From assembly GCF_022747945.1 (NCBI RefSeq), contig NZ_JALDST010000001.1, positions 682,001 through 746,000 of the forward strand: a DNA stretch of 64,000 nt, written 5' to 3'. Shown one piece after another: positions 52,165 through 62,084 of this stretch; the stretch's first letter is position 1; each line of letters begins with the position of its first letter. The notes beneath the pieces were generated by a model. It did no database searches. It saw only the letters and a list, made by a program, of their open reading frames with translations, and was not told the DNA's origin. The position numbers were made by a program, and so were the translations under genes. Source of the DNA: Micromonospora sp. R77 (GTDB lineage: Bacteria; Actinomycetota; Actinomycetes; Mycobacteriales; Micromonosporaceae).

Positions 52165-53085
52165 ATGGCGGTCCTCGCGGCACCCGGCGACACCTGGGGC
52201 ATCCCCGGCCCCGTCTTCCTGCGGTGGTACCTCCTGGCGGCGGCCGTGCTGGTCGTCGGCAGCCTGATCCACCGGCTCACCGCCCTGGCCGGCACGTCGA
52301 CGGCCGGCGCTCCACTCGGTCCCCAGCAGGTCGCCTACCTCAACGGGGGTGACCAGCTCGCCGTCTGGACCGCGCTCGGCGGCCTGCGCCGCAGCGGTGC
52401 GGTCGACGTACGCCCCGACCGGCGCCTCACCACCGGCGCGACGATGCCGGTCGGGGCCACCCCCCTGGACCAGGCGATCTACAACGCGGCCGCCCGGCAC
52501 CTCACCGCCCGCGAGCTGCGCCGCGACGAGTGGGTGGTCCGCGCGCTGGACCAGCTGCGCGACGGCCTCCAGCAGCGCGGCCTGACCCTCTCCCCCGAGC
52601 GCCGCAACGCCGTCCGGCTCGGTTCGGTACTCCTCGGCGCACTCGTCCTGATCGGCGTGGCACGGCTGGTCACCGGCCTCTCCCACGGGCGGCCGGCCGG
52701 CTTCCTGATGCTCACCCTGGTGCCGCTCGTCGTCGTGTCCCTGTTGCTGGCCCGGGTGCCGTGGCGCACCCGCGCCGCCGACCGGGAGCTGCGCGAGCTG
52801 CGCCGCCGGCACAGCTTCCTGCGACCCGCCGTCGCCCCCGCCTACGCCACCTACGGGCCGTCCGACGCGGCGATGGGGGTGGCCCTCTTCGGCACCGCCA
52901 CCATCTGGGCGATGGACCCCGGCTTCGCCGCCCAGGCGGAGGTGCAGCGCCAGGCGATGAGCGGCACCGGCTCGTCGGGCAGCTCGTGCGGCGGTGGCAC
53001 CTCGTGCAGCGGCGGCAGTTCCTGCGGGGGCGGCAGCTCCTGCGGGGGCGGCGGGTGCGGCGGCGGAGGCGGGTGCGGCGGATGA
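52165..53085 (+). CDS. TIGR04222 membrane protein with Gly/Cys-rich tail (RiPP-precursor-like)
   Basis: 306 residues from ATG 52165 (CAGGAG precedes). Transmembrane helices at about 18-40, 150-170 and 182-200; the conserved segment LGPQQVAYLNGGDQLAVWTALGGLRRSG is the TIGR04222 family core. After residue 266 comes a 40-residue tail made only of Gly, Ser, Thr and Cys with six Cys at 275, 281, 287, 293, 298 and 304 (SSCGGGTSC repeats). The stop overlaps the ATG of a DUF692 enzyme (ATGA). DUF692 proteins (MbnB, TglH, ChrH) modify Cys in peptides, so the tail may be the substrate. Role not established. Confidence 0.85.
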   Translation: MAVLAAPGDTWGIPGPVFLRWYLLAAAVLVVGSLIHRLTALAGTSTAGAPLGPQQVAYLNGGDQLAVWTALGGLRRSGAVDVRPDRRLTTGATMPVGATPLDQAIYNAAARHLTARELRRDEWVVRALDQLRDGLQQRGLTLSPERRNAVRLGSVLLGALVLIGVARLVTGLSHGRPAGFLMLTLVPLVVVSLLLARVPWRTRAADRELRELRRRHSFLRPAVAPAYATYGPSDAAMGVALFGTATIWAMDPGFAAQAEVQRQAMSGTGSSGSSCGGGTSCSGGSSCGGGSSCGGGGCGGGGGCGG

Positions 53086-53912
53086 CGACGCCCGGGACCG
53101 ACCCGTCCGGGATCGGGATCGGCTGGCGGCCGGAGATCGCCGGTTTCGTGGCCGGGCTGCCCGGACTGCGCTTCGTCGAGGTGGTGGCGGAGACGGTCGC
53201 GGCGACCGGCCCGCTCCCGCCCGAGCTGGCCGAGCTGGCCGAGCGCGGCGTCACCGTCGTACCCCATGGGGTGAAGCTGTCGCTCGGCGGCGCGGAGCCG
53301 GTGGACGCCGCCCGGGTGTCCCACCTGGCCCAGGTGGCGGCGGCGCTCGACGCGCCGCTGGTCAGCGAGCACATCGCGTTCGTCCGGGCCGGCGGCCTGG
53401 AGGCCGGGCACCTGCTGCCGCTGCCGCGCAGCCGGGAGGCGGTCGCCGCGGTGGTGGCGAACGTGCGGCGGGCGCAGGCGGAGCTGCCGGTGCCGATCGC
53501 CCTGGAGCCGATCGCCGCGCTCTTCGACTGGCCGGACGACGAACTCGACGAGGCCGACTTCCTGACCGAGATCCTGGACGCCACCGGGGCGCTGCTGCTG
53601 CTCGACATCGCCAACGTGCACGCCAACGCACGCAACCGGGGCGGTGACCCGGCGGCCCTGCTGGACCGGCTGCCGCTGGAGCGGATCGCCTACGTGCACG
53701 TCGCGGGCGGCGCCGAGCAGGGCGGCTTCTATCACGACACGCACACCGACCCGGTCCCCGCCGAGGTGCTCGACCTGGTGCGTGACCTGTGCGCGCGCCG
53801 CCGGCCGCCGGCCCTGCTGTTGGAACGCGACGGCTGCTACCCGCCGGCGGCGGAGCTGCGCGGCGAGCTGGATGCCCTCGCCACCGCTAGCGGCTTCCCG
53901 GTGGTCACATGA
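53082..53912 (+). CDS. DUF692 putative multinuclear iron oxygenase (MbnB-like)
   Basis: 276 residues, DUF692 (TIM-barrel, MNIO) family. Likely metal ligands of the family are present: H62 (VPHGVKL), E96/H97 (SEHIAF), E142 (ALEPIAA), D175, N178 and H180 (LDIANVHANARNRG), H206 (VHVAGG), H218 and H221 with D223 (HDTHTDP). MbnB-type enzymes install oxazolone/thioamide or related groups at Cys of a precursor peptide. Here the partner with Cys is the TIGR04222 protein encoded immediately upstream. ATG 53082 overlaps that stop, and its own stop overlaps the next ATG. Substrate specificity is inferred from context. Confidence 0.88.
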   Translation: MTTPGTDPSGIGIGWRPEIAGFVAGLPGLRFVEVVAETVAATGPLPPELAELAERGVTVVPHGVKLSLGGAEPVDAARVSHLAQVAAALDAPLVSEHIAFVRAGGLEAGHLLPLPRSREAVAAVVANVRRAQAELPVPIALEPIAALFDWPDDELDEADFLTEILDATGALLLLDIANVHANARNRGGDPAALLDRLPLERIAYVHVAGGAEQGGFYHDTHTDPVPAEVLDLVRDLCARRRPPALLLERDGCYPPAAELRGELDALATASGFPVVT

Positions 53913-54490
53913 CCCGCCCCGAACGACCGCCGGGTCGCACCGGCACGGACGCCGCCCCCGGCGGGCCGACCGGACCCGACGGATCGACCGGACCCGACGG
54001 ATCGACCGGACCTGGCGGAGCGACCGGAGCCGGCGGGGCGACCGGAGCCGGCGGGGACCTGGCCGCGCGGCAGGCCGCGCTGGTCGCGGCCCTGGTCGCC
54101 GGTGCCCCGACGCCGCCCGGCTTCGACCCGGCCCCGGTCGACGCGGCCCGCCGCGCCCTGCTGCGCAAGCGGGCCGGCGACGTGGCCCGACACTGGCCGC
54201 TGCTCGCCGCCGGCCACGGCGCCGACTGGCCGGAGACCTTCGCCGACTGGGCGGCCGGCCGCCCCACCAACGGCTCGCTCCGAGACGGCTGGGACCTGGC
54301 CCGCGAGCTGCGCGACCGGGGCACGCTGCCGCCGCTGGGCGCCGACGAGCTGGTCGCCCGGGAGGCGGCCACCCGCTACGACGGTCGGACCGCCCCCGGC
54401 CCCGCCGGCTGCCGGCCGTCGCCCGGGCCGGCGGCTGTCGCGGTGCAGCTCGCCGGTCGGGTACGCCTGCTTCGCCCCGCCGCCGGCTGA
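53909..54490 (+). CDS. SCO6045-like partner of DUF692, with collagen-like N-terminus
   Basis: 193 residues. The first ~60 residues are low-complexity with Gly every third residue (GPDGSTGPD-type), encoded by about five 18-bp DNA repeats. Then RQAALVAALVAGAPTPPGFDPAPVDAARRALLRKRAGDVARHWPLLA..FADWAAGRPTNGSLRDG, which matches the SCO6045-like domain found next to DUF692 genes and comparable in position to MbnC-type partners. It probably assists the DUF692 enzyme in binding its substrate. The last ~30 residues (after RTAPGPAGC) are of low complexity. Overlaps the DUF692 stop (ATGA). Confidence 0.8.
   Translation: MTRPERPPGRTGTDAAPGGPTGPDGSTGPDGSTGPGGATGAGGATGAGGDLAARQAALVAALVAGAPTPPGFDPAPVDAARRALLRKRAGDVARHWPLLAAGHGADWPETFADWAAGRPTNGSLRDGWDLARELRDRGTLPPLGADELVAREAATRYDGRTAPGPAGCRPSPGPAAVAVQLAGRVRLLRPAAG
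53969..54056 (+). repeat. Five 18-bp tandem repeats encoding collagen-like hexapeptides
   Basis: Units of ACCGGACCCGACGGATCG type (first two identical, then three diverging copies), in frame, encode TGPDGS, TGPDGS, TGPGGA, TGAGGA and TGAGG. In-frame unit length keeps expansion or contraction harmless to the reading frame. Likely variable between strains. Confidence 0.85.
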
Positions 54491-54532
54491 CCCCCGCTGC
54501 GCACCCGCACCGGGTACGGCAGGATCGACGGC

Positions 54533-55294
54533 ATGGATCTCGGACTCGCCGACCGGGTGTACGTGCTGACCGGTGCCTCCGGCGGCCTCGGCCTCGCCAC
54601 CGCCGAGCAGTTGGTGGCCGACGGCGCGAAGGTGGTGATCTCGGCCCGTGCCCCCGAGCGGGTGGCCGCCGCCGTCGACGCGCTCGGCGGCCCGGACCGG
54701 GCGATCGGGCTGACCGCCGACCTGACCGACCCGGGCACGCCGCACCGGCTCGTCGCCGCGGCCCGCGAACAGTTCGGTCGCCTCGACGGCGCACTGATCT
54801 CGGTGGGCGGCCCGCCTCGCGGCACCGCCGCCCAGGTCACCGACGAACAGTGGCGGGAGTCCTTCGAGACCGTCTTCCTCGGCACCGTCCGCGCCGCCAG
54901 GACGGTCGCCGCCGCCCTCACCGACGGGGGCGCGATCGGGCTGGTCCTCTCCACCTCCGCCCGCGGCCCGGTGCCCGGCCTGGGCATCTCCAACGGCCTG
55001 CGCCCCGGCCTGGCCGGGGTGGCCAAGGACATCGCCGACGAGTACGGCCCCCGGGGCGTACGGGTGGTGGGCCTGCTGCCGGGACGGATCCTCACCGACC
55101 GCAACCGGGAGCTCTTCGCCGCCACGGGCGACGCCGAACGGGCCCGCAAGGAGGCCGAGGCGACCATCCCGCTCGGCCGCATCGGCGCGCCGGCCGAGTT
55201 CGGCCGGGTGGCCGCGTTCCTGCTCTCCCCGGCCGCCAGCTTCGTCACCGGCGTCACCGTCCCGGTCGACGGCGGCGCCCTCCGCACCCTGTGA
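54533..55294 (+). CDS. SDR-family protein lacking the catalytic Tyr/Lys
   Basis: 253 residues, short-chain dehydrogenase fold. Cofactor motif TGASGGLG (about 14-21), catalytic-Ser-like region VLSTSARGP, and C-terminal FVTGVTVPVDGGALRTL. In place of the YxxxK active site it reads GLGISNGLRPGLAGVAK; no Tyr or Lys sits at the usual positions. It could bind NAD(P) with an altered mechanism or be a non-catalytic relative. The stop overlaps the GTG of the DNA glycosylase gene, giving an SDR-mug-SET operon. Confidence 0.87.
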   Translation: MDLGLADRVYVLTGASGGLGLATAEQLVADGAKVVISARAPERVAAAVDALGGPDRAIGLTADLTDPGTPHRLVAAAREQFGRLDGALISVGGPPRGTAAQVTDEQWRESFETVFLGTVRAARTVAAALTDGGAIGLVLSTSARGPVPGLGISNGLRPGLAGVAKDIADEYGPRGVRVVGLLPGRILTDRNRELFAATGDAERARKEAEATIPLGRIGAPAEFGRVAAFLLSPAASFVTGVTVPVDGGALRTL

Positions 55295-55857
55295 CCGCCC
55301 ACCCGCGGCCCACCAGGGACGAGCTGGCGGCGGCGGCCGACCGGACCATTCCGGACCTGATCGGTCCCGGGCTGGACGTGCTCTTCGTCGGGATCAACCC
55401 GGGGCTCTGGTCGGCGGTCACCGGGTGGCACTTCGCCCGGCCGGGCAACCGGTTCTGGCCGGCGCTGCACCGCGGCGGTTTCACGCCCCGCCAGCTGGAC
55501 CCGAGTGAGCAGGACGAGCTGCTCGGCCTCGGGCTGGGCATCACCAACATGGTGGCCCGGGCCAGCGCCCGCGCCGACGAGCTGAGCGCGGCGGAACTGC
55601 TGACCGGCGCGGAGCTGCTGACCGCCAAGGTGGCCCGGTACCGGCCCCGGTGGGTGGCGGTGGTCGGGGTGACCGCGTACCGGGTGGGGTTCGCCCGGCC
55701 GAAGGCCACCTTCGGGCCCCAGCCGGAGCTGCTGGCCGGAGCCCGGCTCTGGGTCCTGCCCAACCCGAGCGGGCTGAACGCGCACTTCACCGCCGAGACG
55801 CTGGGTGCCGCCTTCGGCGAGCTGCGCGCCGCCAACGTCGACGGGGTGGCGACGTGA
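55291..55857 (+). CDS. mug: Mismatch-specific (G/U, G/T) DNA glycosylase
   Basis: 188 residues, Mug/TDG subfamily of the uracil-DNA glycosylase superfamily. Motif 1 FVGINPGLWSA contains the GINPG signature with Asn, and motif 2 LPNPSGLNAHF the NPSGLNxH sequence. It removes uracil or ethenocytosine opposite G, starting base-excision repair. GTG 55291 overlaps the SDR stop (GTGA), and its own stop overlaps the next GTG (GTGA at 55854). No other repair gene in the window. Confidence 0.93.
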   Translation: MTAHPRPTRDELAAAADRTIPDLIGPGLDVLFVGINPGLWSAVTGWHFARPGNRFWPALHRGGFTPRQLDPSEQDELLGLGLGITNMVARASARADELSAAELLTGAELLTAKVARYRPRWVAVVGVTAYRVGFARPKATFGPQPELLAGARLWVLPNPSGLNAHFTAETLGAAFGELRAANVDGVAT

Positions 55858-56387
55858 TCCCGGTACCCGAGCCGGACTGCTGGCTGCATCCGGACGTGGT
55901 GGTGGGGCGTTCCTCGATCGCCGGGCGGGGACTGTTCGCCCGCGTGCCGATGGCAGCCGGCGAGGTGGTGTCCCGACTCGGTGGCCGACTCGTCCCGACT
56001 CGGCAGCTCGCGGGCCTCCTCGACGCCGCCGCCCGGGACCCCGCGCGGCCGTACGTGGACAGCATCACCGAGGGGACGGACCGGCACCTGGTGCTGCCGC
56101 CTCGGCGTCCCAGCGGCTACGGCAACCACAGCTGCGACCCGAACCTGTGGTGGGTGGGCCCGTACGAGCTGGCGACGCGGCGGGAGATCGCGGCCGGCGA
56201 GGAGCTGACCAACGACTACGGCACCAGCACCGGTGAACCGGGCTTCACCATGTCCTGCCGCTGCGGCTCGGCGCTCTGCCGTGGCGTGGTGACCGGGGAC
56301 GACTGGCGACTGCCGGCCCTGCGGGAGCGCTACGGCGAGCACTGGGTGCCCGGCCTGCTCGCCCGCATCCGGGGCGAGTGGGACTAG
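55854..56387 (+). CDS. SET-domain protein (lysine methyltransferase-like)
   Basis: 177 residues consisting of a SET domain: SSIAGRGLFARVPMAAGEVV at the start (SAM site), YGNHSCDPN (pseudoknot NHSCxPN), AAGEELTNDYG (Tyr motif) and a Cys-rich post-SET SCRCGSALCRG. SET enzymes methylate lysines; bacterial substrates are mostly unknown. GTG 55854 overlaps the mug stop. In the same operon as the glycosylase, suggesting a link to DNA-associated proteins, but this is speculation. Confidence 0.9.
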   Translation: MIPVPEPDCWLHPDVVVGRSSIAGRGLFARVPMAAGEVVSRLGGRLVPTRQLAGLLDAAARDPARPYVDSITEGTDRHLVLPPRRPSGYGNHSCDPNLWWVGPYELATRREIAAGEELTNDYGTSTGEPGFTMSCRCGSALCRGVVTGDDWRLPALRERYGEHWVPGLLARIRGEWD

Positions 56388-56396
56388 CCGGCCGGG

Positions 56397-58391
56397 TCAG
56401 TTCGCGACGGCGGGGGGCAGCGCCTCCTGTGCCACGTACTCGCCCATCGGCACGGTCCGCACCACCGGCTCCGGCTGCTCCGGTCCGGCGTACGGGGTCG
56501 GCGAGTCGGCGACCGCGAACTGGGTGCGGTAGAGCTCGGCGTAGAGGCCGCCGACGGCGACCAACTCGTCGTGCCGGCCCCGCTCGACGATCCGCCCCCC
56601 GTCGAGGACGAGGATCTGGTCGGCGTCCCGGACCGTGGAGAGCCGGTGCGCGATCACCAGTGCGGTACGCCCGGTCAACGCCACGGACAGCGCCCGCTGC
56701 ACCGCCGCCTCGCTCTCCGAGTCCAGGTGAGCGGTGGCCTCGTCGAGGATCACGATCGACGGGGCCTTCAGCAGCAGCCGGGCGATGGCGATGCGCTGCT
56801 TCTCACCGCCGGAGAAGCGGTAGCCCCGCTCCCCGACCGTCGTCTCCAGCCCGTCGGGCAGCGAGCGGACCAGGTCGGCGACCTGCGCCCCGGCGAGCGC
56901 GGCCCAGATCTCGTCGTCGGTCGCGTCGGGCTTGGCGTAACGCAGGTTCTCCGCGATGGTCTCGTGGAACAGGTGGGAGTCCTGGGTGACCACGCCGATC
57001 TCGTCGCGCAGCGAGGCGAGGGTGGCGTCCCGGACGTCGACCCCACCGACCAGCACCTGGCCGTCGCTGACGTCGTAGATCCGGGAGATGAGCATGGAGA
57101 GCGTGGACTTGCCGGCGCCGGACGGGCCGACCAGGGCCACCATCTGCCCCGGTTCGACGCCGAACGAGACGCCCTTGAGCACCGGCTCGTTGACCGTACG
57201 GTCCAGGGTGGCGACCTCCTCCAGGGAGGCCAGCGACACCTCGGCGGCGCTCGGGTAACGGAACCGCACGTCGCGGAACTCGACCCGGCCGTTGCCCCGG
57301 GGCACCGGCACCGCGCCCGGCTTCTCCTCGATGCCGGGGTGCAGGTCGAGCACCTCGAAGACCCGGTCGAAGGAGACCAGGGCGCTCATCACGTCGACCC
57401 GGACGTTGGAGAGCGCGGTCAGCGGGCCGTAGAGGCGGGTGAGCAGCAGCGCCAGGGTCACCACGGTGCCCGCGCTGACCGCACCGGTGACCGCGAGCCA
57501 GCCGCCGAGACCATAGGTGAGGGCCTGGGCCAGGGAGGCCACCAGCAGCATCGCCACGAAGAACGTCCGCGAGTACATGGCGGACTGGATGCCGATGTCG
57601 CGGACCCGCTCGGCGCGGCCGGCGAAGCGGCGTGCCTCGACCTCGGGCGAGCCGAAGAGCTTGACCAGCAGCGCCCCGGCCACGCCGAACCGCTCGGTCA
57701 TCGTCGCGTTCATCTTCGCGTCGAGGTTGTACGACTCCCGGGTGATCTCGGCGAGCCGCTTGCCGACCCGGCGGGCCGGGATGATGAAGATGGGTAGCAG
57801 GATCAGCGAGAGCGTGGTGATCTGCCAGGAGAGGGTGAACATCACGCCGGCGGTGAGCACCAGCTGGATGACGTTGCTGACCACCCCGGACAGCGTCGAG
57901 GTGAAGGCCCGCTGGGCACCGAGCACGTCGTTGTTGAGCCGGCTGACCAGGGCGCCGGTCTGGGTCCGGGTGAAGAACTGCAGCGGCATCCGCTGGACGT
58001 GGTCGTAGACCCGGGTGCGCAGGTCGAGGATGATTCCCTCGCCGATCCGGGCCGAGTACCACCGTTGGACGAGGGAGAAGAGCGCGTCGGCGACCGCCAG
58101 CGCGGCGATCACCAGGGCCAGCCGCACCACCACCGAGCCGGCCTCGGTGCCGCCCCGGTTGATCGCGTTGATCACGTCACCGGCGAGCACCGGGGTCGCC
58201 ACCCCGATGACCGCGGAGATGACCACGGTGACCAGGAAGACGACGATGTCGCGCCGGTAGGGTCGGGCGAAGGCGACGATCCGCTTGGCGGTGCCGCGCT
58301 TGAGCTGGTGTCCGGAGACCTCGTCGCTGCTCCGCATCGACCGGAGCATGCTCCAGCCCGCCATGCCCCCGCCGTGCATCGGACTGGACAC
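56397..58391 (-). CDS. ABC exporter, fused membrane/ATPase half-transporter
   Basis: 664 residues, type I exporter. Six-helix membrane domain (about 40-330) followed by ATPase domain with Walker A GPSGAGKST (~445), signature FSGGEKQRIAIA (family LSGGQ variant), Walker B IVILDEATA and H-loop IAHRLS. Works as a homodimer, or a heterodimer with a partner not present here. GTG 58391 follows GGAGGTGACGA. Substrate unknown. The C-terminal 35 residues (Pro/Glu-rich) are an extension not found in most members. It converges with the SET gene (stops at 56387 and 56397). Confidence 0.93.
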   Translation of the reverse strand: MSSPMHGGGMAGWSMLRSMRSSDEVSGHQLKRGTAKRIVAFARPYRRDIVVFLVTVVISAVIGVATPVLAGDVINAINRGGTEAGSVVVRLALVIAALAVADALFSLVQRWYSARIGEGIILDLRTRVYDHVQRMPLQFFTRTQTGALVSRLNNDVLGAQRAFTSTLSGVVSNVIQLVLTAGVMFTLSWQITTLSLILLPIFIIPARRVGKRLAEITRESYNLDAKMNATMTERFGVAGALLVKLFGSPEVEARRFAGRAERVRDIGIQSAMYSRTFFVAMLLVASLAQALTYGLGGWLAVTGAVSAGTVVTLALLLTRLYGPLTALSNVRVDVMSALVSFDRVFEVLDLHPGIEEKPGAVPVPRGNGRVEFRDVRFRYPSAAEVSLASLEEVATLDRTVNEPVLKGVSFGVEPGQMVALVGPSGAGKSTLSMLISRIYDVSDGQVLVGGVDVRDATLASLRDEIGVVTQDSHLFHETIAENLRYAKPDATDDEIWAALAGAQVADLVRSLPDGLETTVGERGYRFSGGEKQRIAIARLLLKAPSIVILDEATAHLDSESEAAVQRALSVALTGRTALVIAHRLSTVRDADQILVLDGGRIVERGRHDELVAVGGLYAELYRTQFAVADSPTPYAGPEQPEPVVRTVPMGEYVAQEALPPAVAN

Positions 58392-58491
58392 TCGTCACCT
58401 CCGGGTCGTGGGCAGCACGCGTCGTCGGGTCAATTCTCCCGACGACTACGACAACCTCGCGAGTAACCCGGATCTTCCCGAACGGTCCTTA

Positions 58492-59259
58492 CTATTCTCC
58501 GCGGCCGGCGAGATCACGCAACCGGCGGGTCTGGGCTTCCCGCTCGGCCCGCTGCTGCTCGGTGTGGGAGCGTCCGCCGGCGCCCGCGAGCAGCGCCTTG
58601 ATCTCCACCACGGCGTCCCGGTTGCCGGCGAGCAGACCGGCGGTCAGGTCCCGCACCGCCGCGTCCAGCTCGTCGGTCGGTACGACCAGGTTGGCCAGGC
58701 CGATCCGGTCCGCCTCGGCGGCGTCCATCCGGCGGCCGGTGGCACAGATCTCCAGTGCCCGCGCATAGCCGACCAGCTCGACCAGCCGCTTCGTGCCGGC
58801 CAGGTCCGGCACGAGGCCGAGGGTCACCTCGGCCATGGAGAGCTTGGCGTCCTCGGCGAGCACCCGCAGGTCACAGGCGAGGGCGAGTTGGAAACCGGCA
58901 CCGATCGCGTGCCCCTGCACGGCCGCCACCGAGATCACGTCCGGTCGGTGCAGCCAGGTGAAGCCGCCCTGGTACTCGGCGATCCGGTCCGCGCACTCCT
59001 GCTCGGGCAGGGTGGAGAGTTCGGCGAAGGACCCGGGGCCGGAGGCACCGGCCACCGACAGGTCCAGGCCCGCGGAGAAGGCCCGCCCCTCGGCGCGTAC
59101 GACCACGACGCGCACGTCGCCCGGCAGGTCCCGGGAGAAGTCGCTCATCGCGCGCCACATGGCCGGGGTCTGGGCGTTGAGCACGTCGGGCCGGCACAAC
59201 GTGACCGTGGCAACCGGCCCGTCGCAGTCGAGTCGTACCCCGGTCGTCTCGGCGGTCAC
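58492..59259 (-). CDS. Enoyl-CoA hydratase/isomerase-family protein
   Basis: 255 residues, crotonase superfamily. Oxyanion-hole motif GHAIGAGFQLALACDLRV, acyl-CoA-binding ARALEICATGRRMDAAEADRIGL, and N-terminal strands VATVTLCRPDVLNAQ. Glu for hydratase chemistry would be in AEDAKLSMAEVTLG and at the LGLVPDLAGT turn, where the second Glu is replaced by Asp/Leu, so specificity could be isomerase- or hydrolase-like. GTG 59259 is the first start with family sequence after it; upstream frame is Arg/Pro-rich. Separate from the ABC exporter by 100 bases. Confidence 0.85.
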   Translation of the reverse strand: MTAETTGVRLDCDGPVATVTLCRPDVLNAQTPAMWRAMSDFSRDLPGDVRVVVVRAEGRAFSAGLDLSVAGASGPGSFAELSTLPEQECADRIAEYQGGFTWLHRPDVISVAAVQGHAIGAGFQLALACDLRVLAEDAKLSMAEVTLGLVPDLAGTKRLVELVGYARALEICATGRRMDAAEADRIGLANLVVPTDELDAAVRDLTAGLLAGNRDAVVEIKALLAGAGGRSHTEQQRAEREAQTRRLRDLAGRGE

Positions 59260-59305
59260 CGGACGACCCGGAGCACGATGCTGATGGACGACGCTGGTGG
59301 GCGGG

Positions 59306-59533
59306 TCACGCCTTCTTGCGGCGCCGGGCGCCGCCGCGCTGCCGCAGCTGCACCCCGGACTCGGTGAGCACCCGGTGGATGAACCCGTAGGAGCGGCCGG
59401 TGGAGGCCGCCAGCGCACGGATGCTCTCCCCGGAGGTGTACCGCTTTACCAGGTCCTTGGCGAGCGTCTGACGCTCGGCTCCGACGATCCGGCGACCCTT
59501 CTCAGTGCTGGTGGCTGTGCCAGTGGAGGCCAT
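59306..59533 (-). CDS. Small helix-turn-helix protein
   Basis: 75 residues from ATG 59533 (GTGAGGAATCAGC precedes). Core sequence ERQTLAKDLVKRYTSGESIRALAASTGRSYGFIHRVLTESGV, a recombinase/sigma-4-like HTH, and a basic tail RGGARRRKKA for DNA binding. Very conserved among actinobacteria and usually annotated only as an HTH protein; possibly a nucleoid-associated or regulatory protein. Stop lies 47 bases from the next coding region. Confidence 0.85.
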   Translation of the reverse strand: MASTGTATSTEKGRRIVGAERQTLAKDLVKRYTSGESIRALAASTGRSYGFIHRVLTESGVQLRQRGGARRRKKA

Positions 59534-59738
59534 GCTGATTCCTCACGTCGCAGACTGTGCGGTTCGGATACGGTCCCACCTATTAGACCGCCTCCGACGA
59601 TCATGCGCTAGATATCAACTCTTCGCCAACCGACACGCTATGCGATGTCAACTTCCCGATAGCGTGATCCTGGCTACCAGTCGCCGTACGATCGCCCGTG
59701 CTGCGCCGACTGCGGCGTGGGGCCGTACCCTGCCCGGC

Positions 59739-60341
59739 GTGACCGACCCCCTCGCCGCCGCAGCCGGCGCGGCCGCCGTCTTCGCCGCGACCAACCTCGA
59801 CGACGTCGTCGTGCTCACCGTGCTCTTCGTGGCCGCCCGCGGCGCCGGCCGGCCCCGTCCTTGGCAGATCGTGGCCGGGCAGTACCTGGGCATCGGCACG
59901 CTGGTCGCCGTCGCGGTGGTGGTCGCCGCCGGGCTGCTGGTCGTGCCCGACCCGTGGACCGGCCTGCTCGGCCTGCTGCCGATCGGGCTCGGGATCCGTG
60001 CCCTGGTCCGCCGCGCCGACGACGACGAACCGCCGGCCGTGGTGGGCAGCCTGCTCGGCGTGGCCGGGGTGACCATCGCCAACGGGTCCGACAACATCGC
60101 CGTCTACGTGCCGGTCTTCCGCTCCCTGGACCCGACCGCCGGCCTGGTCTGGCTGCTGGTCTTCGCCGCGCTGGTCGCGGTCTGGTGCGCCGTCGCCGCC
60201 CTGCTCGGCAGCCACCCGGGAGTGGTCCGACTGGTCGGCCGGGTCGGTCACTGGCTGGTGCCGGCGGTCTTCATCGCCATCGGCGCGACCATCCTGCTCA
60301 CCTCCGGCGTCCTCCCCCACCTCACCACCCTCCTCCCCTGA
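59739..60341 (+). CDS. CadD-like cadmium resistance transporter
   Basis: 200 residues, five to six hydrophobic helices. The family motifs AATNLDDVVVLTVLF near the N-terminus and ANGSDNIAVYVPVF in the middle are typical of CadD/CadD-like transporters, a LysE-superfamily relative. Likely exports Cd2+ or small cations; in actinobacteria many members have no proven function. GTG 59739; no strong ribosome-binding site is visible. No metal sensor gene adjoins. Confidence 0.82.
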   Translation: MTDPLAAAAGAAAVFAATNLDDVVVLTVLFVAARGAGRPRPWQIVAGQYLGIGTLVAVAVVVAAGLLVVPDPWTGLLGLLPIGLGIRALVRRADDDEPPAVVGSLLGVAGVTIANGSDNIAVYVPVFRSLDPTAGLVWLLVFAALVAVWCAVAALLGSHPGVVRLVGRVGHWLVPAVFIAIGATILLTSGVLPHLTTLLP

Positions 60342-60368
60342 CCCACCCACCCGGCCAGACCCGATCGC

Positions 60369-60431
60369 CGTTGATCATGGAGTTGGCGGCGATGTGGATC
60401 TCCGAAACTGCCGCCAACCTCATGATCAACG
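60369..60431. repeat. Palindromic GATCATGG-type intergenic element (copy 2)
   Basis: Arms CGTTGATCATGGAGTTGGCG (60369-60388, extended by GC) and its near-complement (60410-60431) match at 20 of 22 positions around a 19-nt centre. It lies between the convergent CadD-like (stop 60341) and ABC-F (stop 60480) genes. The TGATCATGG core is like the element at 6416-6494. Confidence 0.6.
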
Positions 60432-60437
60432 CAGCGA

Positions 60438-60479
60438 GGGGGGCGGGGGGGTGGGGGGGTGGGGGGTGGGGGTGGGGGG
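60438..60479 (+). repeat. G-tract array with quadruplex potential
   Basis: Six runs of 5-7 G separated by single C or T, ending at the ABC-F stop. Intramolecular G-quadruplex potential is very high on the plus strand. The CadD-like mRNA would carry it as RNA if transcription reads this far. Sequencing of the exact G counts is unreliable in such tracts. Confidence 0.8.
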
Positions 60480-62084
<1,605 letters not shown>

